Part shown: piece after piece, positions 24,500 through 34,861 of the stretch | Layout of the letters: each line of letters starts with the position of its first letter | Numbering within the stretch: position 1 is the stretch's first letter | Assembly (NCBI RefSeq): GCF_030272615.1 | Contig: NC_081414.1 | Span: 663,157,938 to 663,221,937, forward strand | DNA length: 64,000 nucleotides | Source of the DNA: Cryptomeria japonica | Taxonomy: Eukaryota; Streptophyta; Pinopsida; Cupressales; Cupressaceae | Direction: 5' to 3' | The notes under the pieces: model-generated | The model's input: only the letters and a program-made list of their open reading frames with translations | What the model was told of the DNA's origin: nothing | The model's database searches: none | Translations under genes and position numbers: made by a program

Positions 24500-25160
24500 T
24501 TGGAGCTTTGTTGTATCTGATTTAGACTAGACCAGATATAATGAATGTAGTTTGTATTGCATCAAGATATCAGAGTGATCCTAGAGAGAATCATGAGAGT
24601 GTCATAAAAAAGGATTTTTTAGGTATTTACAAGGAACAATTGAGTGTGGTTTGTGGTATCCTAAAGATGATGACTTTATACTATGTGCATACACAGATGC
24701 AGACTAGGCTGGAGATGTTGATGAATGGAAAAGCACATCCAGTGGAGCTTTCTTTCTTGGAAAGAAACTTGTTTCATGGATCAGCAATAAAAAGCCATGT
24801 ACTTCTTTATCTACTGTTGAAGCAGAGTATGTTGTTGTTGCTACTAATTGTACACAAGTTTTGTGGATGAAGAAAATGTTGAAGGATATAAGGGTAGATT
24901 GTAATGAACTGGTAGTTATTCATTGTGATAACTCTGCTACTATCGACACTTCAAAGAATCTGGTGTTTCATTCCAAGACTAAGCACATATCAATAAAGAA
25001 TAATTTTTTGAAGGAGAAGGTGGGAACAAATGAAGTCAGACTGGTTTATGTGAACACTAAAGAGAAAATTCCATATATCTTCACTAAACCTTTTCCTAAG
25101 GAATCATTTGAATACTTCAGAGATAGATTGGGGGTCTTTTCTCCTCTGGTAGAGACTTGA
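24500..25160 (+). pseudogene. Copia-1 RNase H and C-terminus
   Basis: RNase H phrases appear in two frames: 'TDADxAGDVDEWKSTS'-like near 24690-24750 with a stop (TAG), then after a shift the open stretch 24861-25160 with 'WMKKMLKDI', 'IHCDNSATIDTSKN', 'HSKTKHISIKNNFLKE' and 'IFTKPFPKESF', which is the standard copia C-terminus. The protein end at 25160 is in the expected place. Frameshifts lie near 24620 and 24850. Confidence 0.8.
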
Positions 25161-25527
25161 GTGATGTTGATTAGCATCAGTCTGATATGTATTTATTAGA
25201 GCTGTCATTCATTCCGGATTGATGTGTTGGTGCTACTACTTAGGGGGAGTAGTCAATTGTGTGGTTCAGAGGATTTATGATTTTTCTTTGATGTTTATGT
25301 CAGATTTTTGGTATTGATGTCAAAGGGGTAAAGAGATATATGTTAAAAATAGAGCTTAATAGGGATATCATTCACAGGGGGAGTTTGGTCTATTGGTTCA
25401 GTACTTCATTTTTATATCATTTGGGGAGATTGTTGGATGTCTTCCTTTGGGGGAGACTTGTTTGGCGTTTCTTAGCACTTGGATGTTTTTCACATCTAGT
25501 GTTGCCATCAATGCTAAAGGGGGGGAT
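25161..25527 (+). other. Copia-1 3' leader and polypurine tract
   Basis: Noncoding tail after pol. It holds several near-copies of GGGGGAGATTGTTGG-like sequence (near 25381, 25423 and 25450). The polypurine tract proper, AAAGGGGGGGAT, lies at 25516-25527 immediately before the 3' LTR and would prime plus-strand synthesis. Confidence 0.75.
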
Positions 25528-28166
25528 TGTTGGCAATTTTGAGCTATTGATTATGTGTTGCATTCATGTTTGTCATTGATGTCAACACTAGTTGTTTTGT
25601 TGTCTACCGGGTTCCGATAGAGTGCTTGGATTATGATGTTGATCTGGAGATCTTCTCCAGTATGCTCTGGTTTGTGGAATTGGTTTGGACTAGTTATTCA
25701 TGTGTTCCTAATGTGTGTCACATTTAGTTGGTTTGGGATTTGATGATCTAGAAGCTATCCTTTGTTCTAGTAAACCTTTTGGTTACTGGTAAGGGTTTAA
25801 TTGGCAGAGCTTTGTTGAAAATATTTTGATGAATCTGATAAGTGGTGTCGATGCGGCTTCTAGAAGGTTATCAATGTTGGATATTGTTGGCATATGGGGA
25901 GATTGTTGGATATTATTAGCATATGGTGAACCGGTATGTTGATATGATGATAATGTATGTTGTCATTAATGTCAATAAAGTTCAAGTAAACCGGTATGAA
26001 GAGGTAGGAAGAGAAATAGTGAACTGGTGTCAGGGTTTTAGCTCTATGGTTATCGGTTTGGCAATCTTGCTTGTGCGATGCAACCAATGATACTCTATGA
26101 TGAGTTAGCTAAGAGATGTAAATGTGATCAAGGTGCCACGTCAGCCTTGTGCACGGGAAGGATTGAGATATGAGAAGATCAACTGCGTTTGAAGTCTACC
26201 TTGGGAATGATCATTCTTCTTAGTGGTATGAGAAGAGAGTGTGATGGGTTACTGATTCCCATGTGCGGTGAAGAATGAATGATGCAGATTGTCTTGTGAT
26301 CTATTTGAATTTGTAATACTCTATGTAATGTGTTTGGACAGTTAGGATTGGACTGCCTATGTTGTAAACTTGAGATGCTTAGGGTTTAGGGTTTATGCTA
26401 CCAACCTATCTATTGTCTATAAGGTCAATGATGTTTGTTATTGTAAAGTTGTTGGCAAATATTGTGTGTATCCGAGTGATGAGATACTTGCCAGACCAGT
26501 GAGTGGAAAACTGCAGAGTGTGATTGCAAAGTAGAGGAAATGAAAAGGATCTACCTTGGCATGTAGTGCTTCTATCAAATCATAGTTTTACCTATTGTCT
26601 TCTAATAATTTCAACAGTTGGAAAATCCCTTTACTAGGTAGCTTTAACAGGCTTATTGTAAAACCTATAACTAGGTGACTCAAGATCATTGAGTTCTTCA
26701 AATCCTCTAGCGAGGTAACCTCTAACAGGGGTTCAACCTTTAACAGGGTATATAGCCATCTCTTAACCAAGTGATCTCTAACAGGATCGATTCCTCGCAG
26801 AACCTTGTTATAAAGTCTTTAACCGGACTAGGCTCCTAACAAGGTGAGCTTCAAAAGAGTTCAAAACAAGCTTGTGGGTATTCATCCCCACCATGGTTTT
26901 TCCCATTTGGTTTTCCATGTGAAAAACATGTGTGTTATGTGTTATGTATTTTTCATGTGATGTTTATGAATTATTTGGTTGAAAGATTATGCATGCAGAG
27001 TTAATGGGTTATGGTATTACTAGTATACCACATGCATATGTTTATGGGTGAAGTTGTTATCAAGTATTGATCATATGTGAAGTGTTCAGACTTATTAGTT
27101 TATGGTGTCTGGTGTCTTACTGTGTTTAACTGATATTTCCATGGTTAAGTTCAGTAATGGTGACAACTAGTTGGTATTGCGTTAACTAGAGAAGTTGTTG
27201 AGAAAGTTTTTGTTTTTGCCTGTATTGATTCACCCCCCCTTCTCTATACCGATTGGGGTATCTATTGTTCATCATTATTCATCAATGAATATGTTGCTAT
27301 TTATCTTGTCTGTGTTCTAGTTGATCGATGGTGTTGTGTTTGGCTTTTGGCAACCTATTTTAGGTCCAGTTTTATTCTGTTAGGTTATGGACCAGTTAAT
27401 GTAACGTGTTGGTTGATGCTCTCAATGTGTTACCAGTTGGATTTATTGATTGTTTTAAGTTGTTTCGGTCTTAGGCCGACTTGGTTTATCATTGGTTTAC
27501 GGGATTATGTAATGGATTTATTATATTATCTTTTAGGTGGCCAACCTAATTGTTTTGGTCCCGGGCTAGTATATATATAATGTAAGATATCTTTGTAGAT
27601 CATGGTTACAGATGGTTATGGGATTATTTGTGTGCGAATCAAGTTGTAATCATATGTAGAGGTTTTTTTTTATCATAGGTGATCGAATTGAATTTGTGTA
27701 AGAGGTTTAGGACCTCTAGTATTGATCTTAACCAGAACTATATTTAGGCATAGGAGATGTTATTCTTGTAGTTCACTCATCTTTCTGGATTGTAGTCTGG
27801 ATTTCTTTTGTAGTCAGTGAGGATCCTTTTGTGATAAGCAGTGTGCTCTAGGTTGTTGGCCTTCCTACATGTCCAGGCCCCTCTTATTGTAATCACATAC
27901 TTACTGCAAAAGTATTATCTGACTGTGGGTAGGCTTCCCACCATGGTTTTTCTCTTTACTGAATTTTCCACACACAAATCCTAGTGTTCTTTGTTGTGGA
28001 TGGATGGTAATTGTTCTGTGATTTGTGTTTGTGCTTAATTGATATATCTATTATTTGGGTATTTGGTTTATGCATTCCAGTAAAAGGTTCTATGTTCTTA
28101 AAGTTGCATAATCAGTTGACAACTGATTCACCCCCCCCTCTCAGTTGTCCACCAGTTATCCTAACA
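25528..28166 (+). repeat. Copia-1 3' LTR, with insertion
   Basis: It starts TGTTGGCAATTT and ends CTAACA like the 5' LTR. The pieces 25528-25874 and 27285-28166 together match the 5' LTR (about 1.23 kb). Between them lies another LTR (25875-27284). By eye it differs from the 5' LTR by about 9%. Confidence 0.88.
25875..27284 (+). mobile_element. Nested LTR of the third family (copy 2)
   Basis: 1410 bases, TGTTGGATATTG...CATCA, flanked by ATCAA (25870-25874) and ATGAA (27285-27289). Same family as 20784-22314. Its first 50 bases are extra compared with copy 1 and contain GGGGAGAT followed by a second TGTTGGATATT start, the U3-extension pattern also seen at 17334-18534 and in copia-2. Confidence 0.65.
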
Positions 28167-28171
28167 AAAGA

Positions 28172-29770
28172 TTCATGTTGTCATCTCCTACGGAGTTGAT
28201 CTCAAAGTTATTAATCTCATCAATACAAATGCAACCATCATTCACCTTTTAAACTTCACAATCTTTTACAAGATCAGTCCTATCACTTATAAAATCACTA
28301 CATGAATCAACATTACTACCTTCCAAATCAATGGGATTGTCATCTCTCAATGTAATCACACCAGGGTCAACCATCAACTCATCTTCTTTGTTCAATGAAT
28401 CTGGATACCAATAAACATCATTTTTACATAGTGAATTGAATTTAACATCTCCCTCATGTTCATTGATAGAGAAAGGCATAAACATCAACGTATCAACTTC
28501 ATCTATACTTTTCATAAGCTCTCCATCATGCTAGTTTTCATCAGTTGAATAAGTAAGTGGTTGAAAACCCCCTTGTGTCTTGTGTAGTAAGAGTTTTTCT
28601 CTCAACTCATTCATAAATTTGAGGTCCCAATGATCTTCTAGGGGAGTGAATACATCCTTAAATTCAATCATGCATTTCAAATATCTATCCATTTACTCAA
28701 GGAAAACACAACAATTAATCTCATAATGGTTGTCTATGCAATGTATTATACATCCATCTACTAATGCAATATCAACTAGAGACTTAGAAACACCCAATTC
28801 CTTCAACCTTTCATTCAAATGTTTCTTTGCAGGTGTAGTATCCAACCATAAACCAAAAATTTTCACATTCTCAATATGTGGTTGATTGTCAATTAACTCA
28901 CCTTTGGAGTTTGTGTGAAAGCTTCCACTCCTCCAAAATGTCTCTCAAAACTAGTTGTTGAATCACTTCCAAACTTAATTTTCATCTCCTAATCAACATG
29001 TTGTTCACCAAAACTGGTTAACCCAAGTTCACTTGCAATTGAGCTATGAAATAGCCAATTTCAATCTATGATAATTCTCTATTACTCGGTTATTGAATTC
29101 ATGGTAATGGTCATTTTTTGCATCAAATACAGGTTTTGATAATATCAAGGCTCTGCTAACTACCTGATTAACATGATTTACATAACCAGACTTCTCACTT
29201 TTGTTGTAAATGTAGGACAAATACCCCAAAGATAGTGTTCTTTCAAGCCATAAGTGTTGATAATCATGCTTGTATATTGAATTCTTTGATACATTAAAAG
29301 AAATCTATGATTAAATTGAGAAATTGTTTCAAGAAAATTTCTTTTAGCCCTTGCAAACCAAATTATGATATCTTGTCTTCTCATTACTAGATCACTTGAC
29401 ACAGGAATAAAAAATCCAACTCACACTAAGAGAAAATTAAACCAAGAGGAATATTTTCATACCAATGTGATGTTGAACCTTGAAAAGTACCCACAAACAA
29501 GCTACAAATGATATCATGTGACACATTCTAAAGAAGTTCTACATAAATTTTTAAGGAACTTATGTGGTTTGAAGCACTTTATCTAGTTTCAAGATAGAAT
29601 GTGGGAAGTCCATTATACATATGATGAGGGATTGGATGAAAAACCCCGGGTATGCACCAAAGACTACCCATCCAAGCCAATATTTTGCAAGAATTAGCTC
29701 ACCATAACTTAAATAAATAACTCATAAAATGTTACCTGGACCTCCTTCTAGTGCCACTTTTGTTGACAGG
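28172..29770 (-). pseudogene. Gag-like and acidic ORF, 5' part (internal 1)
   Basis: Minus-strand frame continuing the ORF of 14600-15792 on the other side of copia-1. Upstream, 29402-29044 includes 'ARAKRNFLETISQFNHRF..MYQRI', like the C-terminal capsid region of plant gypsy gag. The sister copy at 59182-59436 adds the preceding capsid phrase 'SFTNYVEFLQ..LFAGTFQGSTSHWYANL'. Downstream, 28515-28249 is acidic ('INEHEGDVKFNSLCKND'). Frameshifts and stops separate these. I see no protease or polymerase anywhere in the internal region. I infer a gag-only, non-autonomous element that would need proteins from elsewhere. Confidence 0.55.
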
Positions 29771-30972
29771 TGTTTTGACACACCAATAGATAAGTAGAAA
29801 GTGAATTCACACACCACCTCTTCTAAAAATTAACCAACCTTGAAAGGTTCAGGGCCCTAAGGTCTTTGTAGTTGGGTCATTATAGTGTTGGGTACCTTGG
29901 TGTTTGGTGTAGGTGTACCTATTAAGGGGCCTACTAATTTTAATATTTCTAGTTTATTTGAAAATGAAATGTCAAAAGATAGGTCTGGGTAACAAGAGAT
30001 AAATAAACTCAATACTAACATCTAAGCAAATCATGAAGCCGGTGGACCATAGCGAGGTATTATCAATAACACTTCAAACATAAGTTACGTAATGTTCCAG
30101 TAATTATGCAAAGTCAATCAACTTACATACAAACAAAATCAGATGCCAAGAGATCATAAAATTTTCTCTACTATTTCATCCTCATATACCATTGACATGC
30201 GTAATATGATTCATAAAACAATAAAATTGTAAGGTTAAGTTGTTGATTGTAGTGAGAGAAGATACCAAAATACAAAGAAGATACCAGAAGACATGTATTG
30301 TAGATTAGGCAATCCACAAGTTTCTTTGTATTAATGTTGAATAATTAAAGACAATATATTAATTGTAACAAAAAAGGGACTAAATTCTCTAACTAAATGG
30401 CCTTAAATCATCAATTCATGGACCCTCTAAATGGTCCAAACTTCACAATTTATAAAGTTTCATCCCTACACCCTAAGAATAAATCATAAGAAAACTTAGG
30501 CTACAAAATGGTGGGAGTTGCAATGGACATGCAAGTCAACGCCTATGAACTCCACTTAACTATTACTAAACTGGTGCTTGTAGTTCATGTTGTTGATAGT
30601 GCATCAACTCCCAAACCTCCAAATCATGAAATGGTGGTGCGAAACAAGACAAGTGTAACAAAAAGTGCCAGTTGGTAAACTCTAGTGATTTATGGTGGCG
30701 ATATTGCTTCTGCATGCATTTGGTTACTAACTATCGGTTTGCTTCTTATTATTCTTGTAGTTTTGGTAGTTGTTGACGAAGTGGTCTATAAAAGTATTTG
30801 GAAAATCAGCGATATACTCCATGCCAAACTTAGAAACCCTTAGTGTTTCCTTAGTTCTCTCATGACTATCAACCATCTGATCCATCTTTGATTCAACTTC
30901 AATATCAAGGTCTGACCCCAATAGTGGTACTTTATGGTTGGAGAATTTTTCTCCAATTTAATATCTCCTCTA
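29771..30972 (-). mobile_element. LTR2 of the array, part 1
   Basis: Matches LTR1 from its first base (TGTTTTGAC) to the copia-2 insertion. It continues at 34862. Left neighbour is internal 1, which proves the LTR-internal junction here. No gene is seen in it. Confidence 0.7.
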
Positions 30973-32464
30973 TGATAGTTCTGATACTTAATGTTAAGTA
31001 CAGATGCTAAGCTAATAAGATGAGAGGGGGGGGTGAATCATACAAACTTAATCTTCCATAAAAACAACAGATTCAACCTCGGTCACATATACTTTAGTAA
31101 TATAACCAAAACTGCTAAACATGCAAACTCAAAAACATATAAACATCATAAAACTCATAACACTAGATTTAACGTGGAAACCCAAATAGGGAATAACCAC
31201 TGTGGGATTTTGGACCCACTAAGAAATATACTCTTCTAGAGTATGCTCGGTTAAAAGCAAATCCTATTAAAGATTACAAACACATTGCTAGATGTGACCT
31301 GGTTAAGGGATTTCCCTCAGATCTGTTAGGGTCTTCACCTTGTTAGAAGTGACCTTGTTAAAGGATTTCAAACACTCAATCAGAATGTCACCTTGCTAGA
31401 GGGTTTTACAAATAAGACTATTAAGTCCACTCGGTTAAGAGATTTTCTGTCACTTCACAAAATAACAGTAATAAAAATCTATCTGCAACTTCACATCTAA
31501 AATGCTAAAGAAGATTCTTATTTGCTCAATACAATAGGACTTATCTTGTCCATTTGCTGGGCTCTATACACTATTATTCAAACAGGTCTTCAAGCTTCAG
31601 TGCTCGGTAATCACTATGTAGCATCCTTGTGCATACACTTGCCTGCATACATTGTTTATCAACAGTTCCTTATTTATAAACAATTGCTAACCACTTAATC
31701 TCCTTGATCACATATCCCATGATCAATCATAGCCATCAGATCTTCATGCTTGACCAGGTTCAATGTATCCTTCGATCTGAAAAAGTTTTACCCCGCCTTG
31801 AAACTTGCATACAATTCTTAGAACTTGTGCTAGGGTATTGCAGTTCAATCTAAGCTGTAGATCTTTCTGTAGATTTTCCTTTACCATGGATTATTTAACA
31901 AACTTCATGCATGGCATACCAATCATTTAATTAGTTCCAGCTCATCAGCTTCCTTCATAAAATAATGCTTTTATTCATTCAATGCATTTTGTTACTACTC
32001 GGTTGCAACTCGGTAAATACTAAACTTCACTCGGTAGACATTTTTCCTTCATTAACCGATAGCGATAACCTTAGGGTTTACCGATTAGGTTCTTTGCTCA
32101 GTAACATAGTATAGTATTAACCTTACAATCAACAACATATGTAAGATATAAAAACAATCTAAACATCATGATCTCATAATTGTCTAACTCGGTAATAGTT
32201 GCCCATTGAATAACTTATTCCTCCCCTTATTCATCATATTCTTTCTATGTCTTTTACCGACATCTTTATACTCATCAAATCATACTTCTTAAGATATGGC
32301 AACATCATACTGAATTAGAAAATCAATTTCTTGACATCAATGACAAAATAATAATATTAAGACAATAAACATCCTTAATCAATTATATCCATAATCATCA
32401 ACAACCTTCTCAATATCCTTATTGAAATGTCAACAATCTCCCTTTGTCTATTATAATACCAACA
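30973..32464 (-). repeat. Copia-2 3' LTR with internal extra polypurine tract
   Basis: 1492 bases. On the minus strand it begins TGTTGGTATTATAATAG, and 29 bases in comes AAAGGGAGAT followed by a second start TGTTGACATTTC. The true polypurine tract (GGGGGAGAT complement) lies outside at 32465-32475. The truncated 5' LTR has the same double start. Confidence 0.85.
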
Positions 32465-32476
32465 ATCTCCCCCTTT
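32465..32476 (-). other. Copia-2 polypurine tract
   Basis: ATCTCCCCCTTT on the plus strand, i.e. AAAGGGGGAGAT on the element strand, directly before the 3' LTR. Confidence 0.85.
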
Positions 32477-32823
32477 GGCATTGATGGCAAAACCAATTGA
32501 TTTGACCTATTTGATTCAGATTGCTGTGAGATTCTAAAATGCTCTCCCCCTATCATTAGACTTCTCCCCCATACATTAGTCTTCTCCCCCTTTGACAACA
32601 ATGCCAAAAAGTAAAGAACTAAAACATAATTTCTTCCTGTATGAAGTGATTTCCTGCTGTTGTGTCTCAACTTAGTCTCGGTCACAGCGTTTTGACTTCA
32701 ATTCCTATTCCTTGTATTGTTTCCTACACACCTTTTAAAAAACATCCTAAAGTGTGTAAATCAGCATCAACTCCTAAAAGATATTCTATAGAGTCGTCAA
32801 ATTGATGCTTTCATCAAACTTGG

Positions 32824-34436
32824 TCAGTGAGTGGAAGATAGGGGTAGGACCCCTAACTTACTTCTGAGATACTCAAAAGTGTCCCTTGGTAGTGGCTTGG
32901 TGAAGATATTTGTTATTTGCTCCTTTGTGCTAACATACTCCAACACCACTTTCTTCTCTTGAGCTTCTTCTCTAAGATAATGATATTTGATAGAGATGTG
33001 CTTAGTCTTAGAGTGCATAACAGGATTCTTTGAAATGTTAATGGCACTAGTGTTGTCATAGAATATAGTTACTAGCTCAGTAACTTTCTCATTTATACCT
33101 TCTAACAGTTGTTTGATCCATGCTATGTTGGTACAATTCAATGTTGCAGCAACGTATTCAGCTTCTGTTGTTGACTGTGAAACATGTCCTTGTTTCTTGC
33201 TAAGCCAACTCACTAGTCTTTCTCCTAAAAAGAAAGCTCCTCCACTTGTGCTTTTTCTGTCATCAAAGTTGTCGACCCAATCAGCATCAGTATAAACTTT
33301 TAAATCAAAATCATTTCCTTTCTGATATACTAAGCCATAATCCTCAGTGCCTTTTAGGTATTTGAAAATTTTGTTGATTACTGTCATGTGTGTTTCCTTG
33401 GGATCTACAGAAAGTCTTAAAACTATACCTATTGCATGTGCTATAGCTGGTCTGCTGTGAACAACATATTGTAGCTTTCCAATCATGAATCGGTAAAGTG
33501 TCTCATCGACAGATGCAGATTCATCATTCTTTGATAATTTATAGTTGGTAGTCATAGGAGTACTTACTGGTTTTGAATCCTCCATTCCAAATTTCTTCAA
33601 GATTTCCTTTATGTACTTGGATTGAGTAATGAAAATATCATTTTTCATTTGTAGTATCTGTAAACCTATAAAATACTTTATCTCACCAATTAATGACATC
33701 TCAAATTCTTTGCTCATTTCATTTCCAAAGTTCTTGCATAGAGAGTCATTTCCACAAAAGATAATATCATCAACAAATATGGTTGAGATCAGTATTCCAT
33801 TTTCATCATTCTTCATGTACATATTGTTGTTTTCACTTGTTCTTATAAAACCAATCTTGATTAAATAAGAGTGAAATCTTTCATACCATGCTCTAGGTGC
33901 TTGTTTCAAACCATATAAAGCTTTGTTCAATTTACATACCTAATCTTCATTCTTGTCTTCAACAAATCCTTCAGGTTGTTCAATAAAAACTTCTTCTTCT
34001 AATATACCATTCAGAAATGCAGATTTGACATCCATTTGATATACCTTGAAATTCTTGTAAGCAGCATATGCCAACAATGTTCTTACTCCTTCAAGTCTAG
34101 CCACAGGTGTAAAAGTCTCACCATAATCAATTCGTTCTTCTTGAGCATAACCTTTGCAAACTAGTCTTGCCTTATTTCAAATGACCTCACCATTTTCATT
34201 CAGCTTGTTTTTGAAAATCCACTTCGTATCGATTACATTTTTGTCCTTTGGTCTTGGGACCAGTGTCCATGTGTCATTCTTCTTGATTTGATCAATCTCT
34301 TCTGTCATAGAATTTATCCAATCTTCACTATTAAATGCCTCTTTCACTATTCTCGGTTCAAATTTAGATATCAAACATGTGTTCTGTCTCAGTTTGTTCC
34401 TTGCCATCACTGGATCATCCTTATCTCCTACATTCT
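32824..34436 (-). pseudogene. Copia-2 reverse transcriptase and RNase H
   Basis: One reading frame without frameshift, broken only by TGA at 34177-34179 and TAG at 33940-33942. Both are one C-to-T change from Arg or Gln codons. Order: 'NDTWTLVPRPKDKNV', 'KNKLNENG', '[10 protein letters not shown]', 'LYGLKQAPRAWYERF', the active-site loop F-V-D-D (33766-33777), 'KFGMEDSKPVSTPM', RNase H 'TDADWVDNFDDRKSTSG' and 'QSTTEAEYVAA', and the C-terminus 'HSKTKHISIKYHYLRE..FTKPLPRD'. The last 368 codons are fully open and catalytic residues look intact. The frame has no start of its own: the open part follows an in-frame stop, and the N-terminal pol and gag are deleted. The right edge at about 34437 fuses directly to LTR sequence. 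Confidence 0.9.
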
Positions 34437-34437
34437 G

Positions 34438-34856
34438 CCTTCATTAACCGATAGCGATAACCTTAGGGTTTACCAACTAGGTTCTTTTCTCGGTAACATA
34501 GTATAGTATTAACCTTACAATCAACAACATATGTAGGATATCAAAACAATCTAAACATCATGATCTCATCATTGTCTAACTCGGTAATAGTTGCCCATTG
34601 AATAACTTATTCCTCCCCTTATTCATCATATTCTTTATGTGTCTTTTACCGACATCTTTATACTCATCAAATCATACTTCTTAAGATATGGCAACATCAT
34701 ACTGAATTAGAAAATCAATTTCTTGACATTAATGACAAAATAATAATATTAAGACGGTAAACATCCTTAATCAGTTATATCCATAATCATCAACAACCTT
34801 CTCAATATCCTTATTGAAATGCCAACAATCTCCCTTTGTCTGTTATAATGCCAACA
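34438..34856 (-). repeat. Copia-2 truncated 5' LTR
   Basis: It aligns without gaps to 32046-32464 (constant offset 2392), so only the U3-side 419 bases remain. The inner junction at CCTTCATTAACC lies next to pol sequence, marking a deletion that removed R, U5, leader, gag and integrase. Confidence 0.88.
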
Positions 34857-34861
34857 CTCTA

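Larger units (their letters stand above)
15793..28166 (+). mobile_element. Copia-1: Ty1/copia retrotransposon, degraded
   Basis: Complete from TGTTGGCA to CTAACA with a perfect target duplication AAAGA (15788-15792 and 28167-28171). The unoccupied site is preserved at 56297-56301 in the sister array unit, with the same flanks on both sides. Order: 5' LTR, initiator-Met-type primer-binding site, gag, protease, integrase, reverse transcriptase, RNase H, polypurine tract, 3' LTR, the Ty1/copia order. LTRs differ by roughly 9% over the first 120 bases, so it is old. It holds four later LTR insertions. No intact protein remains. Confidence 0.9.
30973..34856 (-). mobile_element. Copia-2: internally deleted Ty1/copia element
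   Basis: TGATAGTTCTG...CCAACA with perfect CTCTA duplication (30968-30972 and 34857-34861). The free site is CTCTA at 11803-11807 in LTR1. Orientation is minus: complete 3' LTR at 30973-32464, polypurine tract, pol C-terminal half, then a 5' LTR reduced to 419 bases. The primer-binding site, gag, protease and integrase are gone. The shared LTR parts differ at about 17 of 419 positions (about 4%, by eye). Confidence 0.9.

Noticed and set aside
29735-29770. Primer-binding site for the gag-only element left of LTR2
   Set aside because: The TGGCACTAGAAGGAGGTCC stretch is 14 bases from the LTR and lacks a tRNA T-arm pattern, so no tRNA could be named.
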